A stretch of 10,535 nt of DNA from assembly GCA_050694015.1 (NCBI GenBank), contig JBOGWY010000090.1, forward strand, positions 1-10,535, read 5' to 3'. This stretch comes from JBOGWY01 sp050694015. Its GTDB lineage: Bacteria > Actinomycetota > CADDZG01 > WHSQ01. Positions within the stretch are counted from its first letter, which is position 1. Every line of letters begins with the position of its first letter. Below are positions 6,356 through 10,535 of the stretch, one piece after another. The notes below the pieces were generated by a model. The model worked only from the letters and a program-made list of their open reading frames with translations, ran no database searches and was not told where the DNA came from. The position numbers and the translations under genes were made by a program.

Positions 6356-6733
6356 CTATTGGGTTGCGACCACTCGCAGGTTGTCGAGACTGACGATCGT
6401 CGTCCCCGCCGTCGCCGGACAGGACCAGTGGTTGCCGACCGTGTTCGTGCAACTGTCGTACAGCAGCTGGCCCGTGACGGGCTTCGCGTTCACAACGCTG
6501 GCGGTGGCGTCGAGATCGAACTCGTAGCTCGCGAGGAGCGTCGGGTCGAGCGCCGACGGGTTGTACTGCACGTTGGTGACGGTGAAGCCGGTGATGGCCG
6601 CGCTCCCGTCACCGGCTCTGGTCGCCGGCACCGTGTTGCTCGCGGTGAAAGCGTAGGTCCCGGCCGAGAGCAGGCCGGCGGCTAATAGCGTTGCGGCGAT
6701 CCGCGCCGCTCCGCGTTTGGATCGTGGACGCAA
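6356..6733 (-). CDS. Exported protein with SipW-dependent-type signal sequence
   Basis: The 125-residue product has a basic N terminus (MRPRSKRGAAR), a hydrophobic segment (about 12-28) and the sequence GTYAFTASNTVPATRAGDGS. This resembles SipW-dependent-type signal peptides of TasA/CalY-like exported proteins. The rest (about 45-125) looks like one beta-sandwich domain with alternating hydrophobic residues and cysteines 95 and 105, which could form a disulfide. I recognise similar small proteins in actinobacteria but know no defined function; a fibre or surface subunit is inferred from TasA-like systems. The start is TTG at 6733, with AGGAG exactly 6 nt upstream. It is the first gene after the c-di-GMP riboswitch and precedes the fused signal peptidase by 74 nt. 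The start codon lies inside a segment complementary to the aptamer core. Confidence 0.87.
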   Translation of the reverse strand: MRPRSKRGAARIAATLLAAGLLSAGTYAFTASNTVPATRAGDGSAAITGFTVTNVQYNPSALDPTLLASYEFDLDATASVVNAKPVTGQLLYDSCTNTVGNHWSCPATAGTTIVSLDNLRVVATQ

Positions 6734-6744
6734 AGGCGTCTCCT
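6726..6744 (-). promoter_or_regulatory. Ribosome-binding site and TTG start with anti-aptamer complement
   Basis: On the minus strand AGGAG (6744-6740) is followed by six bases and then TTG (6733-6731). CTTTGCGTCC (6735-6726), which contains the start codon, is perfectly complementary over 10 nt to GGACGCAAAG (6793-6784), the conserved core of the riboswitch aptamer. A competing local hairpin, GACGC-CTTT-GCGTC (6740-6727), also covers the start. This supports control at translation initiation. Complementarity is seen directly; the switching mechanism is inferred. Confidence 0.65.
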
Positions 6745-6748
6745 TTCA

Positions 6749-6823
6749 GTTCGGCAGCCCGGCTACCCATCAAGGGCCCGTGGCTTTGCGTCCCCGCCTT
6801 GCGGCGGGTTTGCCCTTTCGACA
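6749..6823 (-). promoter_or_regulatory. Cyclic-di-GMP-I (GEMM-I) riboswitch aptamer
   Basis: Read on the minus strand the element contains the GEMM-I signature in order. AGGGCAAACC is followed by a P2 stem CCCGCC-GCAA-GGCGGG with a GNRA tetraloop. Then come GGGACGCAAAGCC, the CACGGGCC joint, a short variable P3 arm (CCC-UUGAU-GGG), and GGUAGCCGGGCUGCCGA closing P1. Known members bind the second messenger c-di-GMP and control motility, attachment and surface genes. It is immediately followed by the AGGAG ribosome-binding site of the exported-protein gene, leaving no room for a separate terminator, so translational control is favoured. The P3 arm is shorter than in the well-studied Vc2 example. 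I am confident of the class; ligand affinity is not readable. Confidence 0.92.
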
Positions 6824-6912
6824 GCAACGCAAGCATCGACACTGGTAGGAATTGGCTGAATAGTCCTGGCGGGTGGTTCGACCTAGCCCGCGAAGAGCAA
6901 TGCTTGGCCTGT

Positions 6913-7098
6913 TTAGGGGGCCGAGCGGCCGAGGTGGAAGTCGCCGCAATGCTCGCAGCGGTACGGCGTGCCGTGGTCCTCGCGCGTCTGATCTCTGATC
7001 GCCCGGGCCGCGGCCTTGGCTTCGAAGTAGGTCGCGTAGCGTTGCTTGTTGGTCTTGCCACAGTAGGAGCGCGCCATACGACGCGGGAGTCGACCCAT
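6913..7098 (-). CDS. Small zinc-ribbon-like protein, 61 residues
   Basis: The product is short and basic, with SYCGKTNKQRYATYFEAKAA (11-30) and a C-terminal YRCEHCGDFHLGR (46-58). Cys48, Cys51 and His55, perhaps with Cys13, could bind zinc. Small proteins with a C-terminal YxCxxCGxxHL pattern after a basic helical stretch are widespread in phages and actinobacteria and are usually annotated as hypothetical. The start could be ATG 7098 or the internal ATG 7077; neither has a strong ribosome-binding site. It lies on the same strand as the riboswitch operon, about 90 bp upstream of the aptamer, so it could share or contain promoter activity for that operon. Its presence argues against extending the S15 gene upstream. 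Function unknown. Confidence 0.6.
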   Translation of the reverse strand: MGRLPRRMARSYCGKTNKQRYATYFEAKAAARAIRDQTREDHGTPYRCEHCGDFHLGRSAP

Positions 7099-7161
7099 CC
7101 CGACATCATCCCCGCGGACCGCGTCGCAGGAGAGCCAGGCGCAGCGTCAAAATATGGACGT

Positions 7162-9069
7162 ATGGCTATCTCGGCGCGCGCTCTTATCGTCATAGCGGTC
7201 CTAGCCGCGGCGCTTGCACCGGTTCCCGCACAGGCGTCCTCGGCTCCGGATAAGGGCGCCGCGTTCCAACCACGTCCGGTGTCGAAACCGCTCTACGGCA
7301 CGAAGGCCCCCAGCGAGGATCCCGAGACGCAGCAGCATTACGTCGAGGGGCACGACGGCACGGACCTCTACGTCGAGACGTGGTTGCCGGCGCCGAAGGA
7401 CGGCAACAGGCCCCCGGCGAAGATCCCGACCATCCTCGTGATGACTCCGTACGTCAGCCAGGGTGTCGAGGAATACCCCCCGGCGACGGATCCTCCCTTG
7501 CCCGGCCTCGTCGAGTACTTCACCGCGCGCGGTTACGCGGTCGCGCAGCATCACGTGCGCGGCACGGGTGAGTCCGGCGGTTGTCTCGAGCAGACCGCCG
7601 AGAACCAGATCAAAGACGGTGCCTACGTCGTCGAGTATCTCGGCAAGGACGCGCCGTGGACCAACGGTCGCGTCGGCATGTACGGCGCGAGTTACGACGC
7701 CGAGACGCAGATCTCGACCGCCGCGTTCGGCAACCCCGACAAGATCAAGTACCTGAAGGCGATCATCCCGACCGCGTCGGTCGGCTCGCAGTACGACTGG
7801 AACTTCATGGACGGCGTCCCGTGGGCGGGACAACCGCTGATCGGTAATACGTCGTATCTCGCCGGCGTGAGCATCATCCCGGGGCAGCAGCCCGCTCCAC
7901 AGCACTACCCCGAGAAGCTGACTTGCCAGGGCGACGTGATGCTGAGTTCCGCCGATCAGAACGGCGATTTCACCGAGTACTGGCAGGAGCGCGAGTACCG
8001 TCCCGGCGCACCGGACGTGAAGGCCGCGACGTTGATGGTGCACGGGCTGCGCGACTTCAATGTGCAGCCGATCACGCTCGCCGGGTTCTTCGATCACCTC
8101 CCCGACACCACGCCGCACAAGGGTCTGTTCGGAGTGTGGAACCACGCGTTCCCGGCACGGCACAACTCCGTCGAGCCGGAGTGGGCCCGCGGCGACTGGT
8201 ACGACATGGTCGCGGCCTGGTTCGACCGGTACCTCAAGGGCAACGACACCGGCGTCGAACAATGGCCCGACGTCCAAGTCCAGTCGAGCACCGGGCAATG
8301 GTGGGCGGCCGAGGAGTTCCCGACGTTGCGTGGCAGGGTGGGCCAGCTCGCGCTCGGCCCCGCCGGCAGTCTCGGTAAGACGCGTCCGAAGGGGCAGACG
8401 GCGTTCCGCGAGCAGATCCTGATCGGCGAGCCCGCGGCGGGTGAGGCTGCCGTCTTCGAAACCCCGAAGCTGACGCGTCCGTTGCACATCACGGGACAGC
8501 CCGTCGCAGACCTTTGGATCATGACCGAGTTCGACGACGCGCACGTCGCGGTCGAGCTCGAGGTACTCGGCCCCGACGGCGAGCCGTTACAGCACCTGGG
8601 CGACTCCGGCGAGGCCGTCGCGACCTACGGTGTCCGCTCCGCGCAGCACCGTCAGAGGATGTTCCGTGGCTGGTTCGCGCAGCGCGAGGGTGTATCGACT
8701 CCCGAACGCGAGCCGTTCCCGCTCCAGGTGCGTTTCCTTCCGACCGACCTCGAGGTGCCTAAGGGCGGTCGCCTACGACTGACCGTGTCGGGCTCGGTCG
8801 CGTACAGCAAGGGCGAGTCCCTGCCCTCGGGCCGCGGGGGTGAGGTGACCGTCCTGCACAACTGTGAGCGCCCGAGCGTGCTCCGCTTCCTGATGCCGAA
8901 GCCCAACGCCCGGCTACTCAACGTCCGCGAGCGCGACGAAGCCGGCGAGCGTCTGACGAGCCGGCCCACCCAACAGATGGGTCGTCGAACCGGCGGAGGC
9001 CTCGCGACCGAACGCGTCTGCGGCCAGGCCCCCAAGCGCATCGACTTCCTCCGCCCGGTAGGCCTCTAA
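7162..9069 (+). CDS. Secreted S15 / CocE-NonD-type hydrolase (X-Pro dipeptidyl-peptidase-like)
   Basis: The 635-residue product is an alpha/beta-hydrolase of the peptidase S15 / CocE-NonD family, whose members cleave X-Pro dipeptides, esters or amides. A signal peptide (about 1-26, core ALIVIAVLAAALAPVPAQA) suggests export. The catalytic domain starts with HDGTDLYVETWLP (64-76), followed by HHVRGTGESGG (130-140) and the nucleophile elbow GASYDA with Ser177. The likely acid is Asp298 in HGLRDFNVQP and the likely base His328 in GVWNHAF. A C-terminal jelly-roll domain (about 440-600) contains PLHITGQPVADLWI and GGRLRLTVSGS. The usual elbow is GxSYxG; here the last Gly is Ala. I chose ATG 7162 because the signal peptide begins there; the frame is open upstream to 6691 but would cover the zinc-ribbon gene and the riboswitch. 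Repeat copy 3 begins 4 nt after the stop. Substrate unknown. Confidence 0.92.
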   Translation: MAISARALIVIAVLAAALAPVPAQASSAPDKGAAFQPRPVSKPLYGTKAPSEDPETQQHYVEGHDGTDLYVETWLPAPKDGNRPPAKIPTILVMTPYVSQGVEEYPPATDPPLPGLVEYFTARGYAVAQHHVRGTGESGGCLEQTAENQIKDGAYVVEYLGKDAPWTNGRVGMYGASYDAETQISTAAFGNPDKIKYLKAIIPTASVGSQYDWNFMDGVPWAGQPLIGNTSYLAGVSIIPGQQPAPQHYPEKLTCQGDVMLSSADQNGDFTEYWQEREYRPGAPDVKAATLMVHGLRDFNVQPITLAGFFDHLPDTTPHKGLFGVWNHAFPARHNSVEPEWARGDWYDMVAAWFDRYLKGNDTGVEQWPDVQVQSSTGQWWAAEEFPTLRGRVGQLALGPAGSLGKTRPKGQTAFREQILIGEPAAGEAAVFETPKLTRPLHITGQPVADLWIMTEFDDAHVAVELEVLGPDGEPLQHLGDSGEAVATYGVRSAQHRQRMFRGWFAQREGVSTPEREPFPLQVRFLPTDLEVPKGGRLRLTVSGSVAYSKGESLPSGRGGEVTVLHNCERPSVLRFLMPKPNARLLNVRERDEAGERLTSRPTQQMGRRTGGGLATERVCGQAPKRIDFLRPVGL

Positions 9070-9072
9070 CTG

Positions 9073-9127
9073 TTTTGTGAGCACATAGCCGCGTTTTCAC
9101 GCCTGCAGTTGCAGAAGAAAACGCCCG
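9073..9127 (+). repeat. 48-bp stop-codon-proximal repeat, copy 3, with hairpin
   Basis: Positions 9073-9120 match copies 1 and 2 over the full 48 bp, beginning TTTTGTGAGCACATAGCCGC. The first base is 4 nt after the TAA of the hydrolase gene, in the same orientation. This copy has the clearest fold: GCGTTTTC (9091-9098) pairs with GAAAACGC (9117-9124), and inside it CTGC pairs with GCAG around an AGTT loop. No U-run follows on the plus strand. It stands alone, without an inverted partner, which argues against the paired copies being only the ends of one mobile unit. Confidence 0.85.
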
Positions 9128-9191
9128 ATGGCTCGTCGGCTGAGGCCGCGAAGGGGGTTGACCTCCGGCCCCGCGAGAAGGAAGCCGACCA

Positions 9192-10232
9192 ATGAGGCCG
9201 AAGTCGTCTCGGAGCGGCAAGCTTAGGGAGCGGGCGATGCGAGACATGTGGGCGGCGGCGCCCGGCGCGGACCGGGCGACGATCAGGGCGCAACGGCGAT
9301 CGAAGTTCAAGGCCGGGCTGGCCGCGACCCTCGTGATGACGCTCGGCATCGGTGGCCTCGTGTACGCATCGATGCGGACCTCGACCGCAGTGTCTACGGA
9401 AGACGCGCTCGCGGAGTTCAGGGCGGACAAGTCCCGAATCGAAAAAGAACGCGCCCGTGAACGCAGCGCCGCCGTCCCGACGAAAGGCAAGGACCAACGG
9501 AAGAGCCCGCGCTCGGCCCCCGCTCGCGCCGCGTCGAGCGGTAACGGTGGAGGATCCGTCGCGGCCGGCACGGACTCTCAGACCACCGCTGAAGTCGAGC
9601 GCACGGGCTCCGCGCCGGCAACGACGCGACGAGGATCGGTCCCCGCGCGGCCCGCAGACGGCGTCTATACGTGGAATATCGAAGGCTACGAGCAGGCTCC
9701 GGGCGTACGGCGCGACCTGCCGCGTCGCTCGCATCGGATCATCACTTACGAAGGTGACAACGCATGGCAGGAGCACCACATCTTCTCCGAGCAGAAGGAG
9801 CAATGGTTCGATCTGCAGATATCGCGCGCCGGCGTCGCGACGACGGCCGTTCGCAATCGCGTCGAGATGGGTCCCGTCACCGTCGACCGCACGGTCACGT
9901 ACAACCCGCCGTGCTTCGTTTCACGCTTCCCCGTTAGAGTCGGTCAGACGTGGGAAGGGTCGTGGTCTGGGAAGACCAGCGGCACCTACGTCGCCAAGAC
10001 CTTCGAGCGGACGACGCTGACGATCGGCGGCGAGCAGGTCGACGTGTACGGGACCGAAGTGATCATGGATCTGACCGGGGAGGTTGAGGGCCGCGTCGTG
10101 ACGCGTTCGTGGGTGGCCCCCCACTACAGCCTCGTGGTCAAGCAGTATCAAGAGAGCAAGGTCCGATCGGGCCCCGGCGACTACTACAGCGAGTGGAGCG
10201 GGCAGGTCACATCACTACACCCGCAGCGCTAA
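9192..10232 (+). CDS. Single-pass membrane protein with extracytoplasmic domain, unknown function
   Basis: I do not recognise a named family. The 346-residue product has a basic cytoplasmic N terminus (1-38) with no cleavable signal peptide, and one membrane helix at about 40-60 (FKAGLAATLVMTLGIGGLVYA). A charged, probably helical stretch follows (70-92, FRADKSRIEKERARER), then a low-complexity Ser/Ala/Gly/Arg linker (about 95-155). The extracytoplasmic domain is beta-rich (about 157-345). It contains GVYTWNIEGYEQAPG, HHIFSEQKEQWFDLQI and FPVRVGQTWEGSWSGKTSGTY, with a single cysteine at 241. The topology suggests a surface domain held off the membrane by a flexible stalk. GAAGGA lies a short distance before ATG 9192, which I prefer over the internal ATG at 9237. 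It follows the hydrolase gene by about 120 bp, interrupted by repeat copy 3. The degenerate repeat copy 4 begins just after its stop. Confidence 0.82.
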   Translation: MRPKSSRSGKLRERAMRDMWAAAPGADRATIRAQRRSKFKAGLAATLVMTLGIGGLVYASMRTSTAVSTEDALAEFRADKSRIEKERARERSAAVPTKGKDQRKSPRSAPARAASSGNGGGSVAAGTDSQTTAEVERTGSAPATTRRGSVPARPADGVYTWNIEGYEQAPGVRRDLPRRSHRIITYEGDNAWQEHHIFSEQKEQWFDLQISRAGVATTAVRNRVEMGPVTVDRTVTYNPPCFVSRFPVRVGQTWEGSWSGKTSGTYVAKTFERTTLTIGGEQVDVYGTEVIMDLTGEVEGRVVTRSWVAPHYSLVVKQYQESKVRSGPGDYYSEWSGQVTSLHPQR

Positions 10233-10234
10233 CC

Positions 10235-10279
10235 GAACACATCCGTGCTACCCGGCGTGTAAGTGCAGAAGAAAACGCC
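10235..10279 (+). repeat. Degenerate stop-codon-proximal repeat, copy 4
   Basis: The right end TGCAGAAGAAAACGCC (10264-10279) is identical to 16 bases spanning the end of copy 3. The left part aligns weakly: GAACACAT (10235-10242) against GAGCACAT, at nearly the same spacing (2 nt shorter). It begins 3 nt after the TAA of the preceding gene and has the same orientation. The identical 16 bases are clear; treating the whole interval as one diverged copy is inference. Confidence 0.5.
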
Positions 10280-10311
10280 TCAGGTGAGCAGTAGCGTCGG
10301 GAGAGGCGGCC

Positions 10312-10467
10312 ATGGCCAAGCACAAGACGCTTCAGAGTGTCGTCAATAATTTCACCCACTCGTTCACAAGCCTTATGGACTACCGGCATGACGATTACGT
10401 GATGGGTCACATACTCACTGCGGCACGCGAGACATCCCAGACCACGCTAGATGACGATCTCGTTTGA
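10312..10467 (+). CDS. Small protein, 51 residues, unknown function
   Basis: The frame reads MAKHKTLQSVVNNFTHSFTS, continues with LMDYRHDDYVMGHILTAARE and ends at TGA after LDDDLV. GGGAGAGG precedes the ATG at a good distance (GAGG ends 5 nt upstream), which is strong support for a real start. There is no signal peptide or membrane segment, so the product should be cytoplasmic and mostly helical. The pattern HSF-S-M-Y followed by DDYVM-H reminds me of short uncharacterised bacterial proteins, but I cannot name the family. Third-position G/C is lower than in the large neighbours, which may indicate recent acquisition or simply the small size. It lies 32 bp after repeat copy 4. Confidence 0.6.
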   Translation: MAKHKTLQSVVNNFTHSFTSLMDYRHDDYVMGHILTAARETSQTTLDDDLV

Positions 10468-10535
10468 CATCTCCGTCGAGCAGCCGGTTCTCAACGCCCC
10501 TCACTTGAAACAATCGCCGTTCGTCTGCACCGTCT
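10451..10535 (+). CDS. Possible start of a further gene, cut by the window edge
   Basis: An ATG at 10451 overlaps the last 17 bases of the 51-codon gene in another frame and stays open for 28 codons to the end of the window (MTISFDISVEQPVLNAPHLK and onward). Third positions are mostly G or C, as in real genes here. There is no clear ribosome-binding site, but the overlap would fit translational coupling. The fragment is too short to identify. Confidence 0.3.
   Translation, partial: MTISFDISVEQPVLNAPHLKQSPFVCTV

Noticed and set aside
6282..6452. In-frame N-terminal extension of the signal peptidase to 6452
   Set aside because: It would overlap the upstream exported-protein gene and translate the intergenic hairpin; the peptidase membrane anchor begins right at ATG 6281.
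6691..7161. In-frame N-terminal extension of the S15 hydrolase to an ATG at 6691
   Set aside because: It would run over the riboswitch and the zinc-ribbon-like gene on the other strand, shows no protein-like pattern, and hides the clear signal peptide that begins at 7162.
9073..9127. Intrinsic transcription terminator at repeat copy 3
   Set aside because: The hairpin is interrupted and is not followed by a U-run on the plus strand; termination remains possible by another mechanism but cannot be claimed.
9158..9163. TTGACC before the membrane-protein gene as a promoter -35 element
   Set aside because: No matching -10 element lies at 16-18 bp, and the sequence runs directly into the ribosome-binding site.

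Overview
The window is GC-rich DNA that reads like a chromosomal segment of an actinobacterium, probably a non-Streptomyces or deep-branching lineage. The clues are strong G/C bias at third codon positions, GTG and TTG starts, a GAF-ANTAR protein, a split-barrel PNPOx-like protein, and a SipW-type signal peptidase joined to a DUF5305-like domain. No rRNA, tRNA, transposase, phage gene or CRISPR array is visible.

Layout. Positions 1-366 hold the 3' end of ilvD (+). Positions 359-616 are a short intergenic unit bounded by two inverted copies of a 48-bp repeat. Positions 621-3153 (-) hold a two-gene unit, a PNPOx-family protein followed by a DUF2207 membrane protein. Positions 3235-4244 (+) hold a GAF-ANTAR regulator and a small secreted protein. 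Positions 4249-6823 (-) form the most interesting block: a cyclic-di-GMP-I riboswitch, a small exported protein with a SipW-type signal sequence, an intergenic hairpin, a signal peptidase-DUF5305 fusion, and an exported protein with six RTX-like nonapeptides. A tiny zinc-ribbon-like gene (-) lies upstream of the riboswitch. Positions 7162-10232 (+) hold a secreted S15/CocE-type hydrolase and a membrane-anchored protein of unknown function. The right end holds a 51-codon gene and perhaps the start of another.

How the parts may work together. The riboswitch block looks like a compact second-messenger-controlled surface or matrix system. c-di-GMP would open translation of the first exported protein. 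The fused Ser/His-type signal peptidase would process it and the calcium-binding-repeat protein, which share the signal-peptide-end pattern T-A-x-N-x-V followed by R-A-G. The start region of the first gene is perfectly complementary over 10 nt to the conserved aptamer core, which gives a specific testable ON-switch model.

A second theme is a 48-bp repeat found three times, with a fourth degenerate copy, each time within a few bases of a stop codon and in the orientation of that gene. In ilvD the repeat itself supplies the stop codon. I do not recognise this repeat family.
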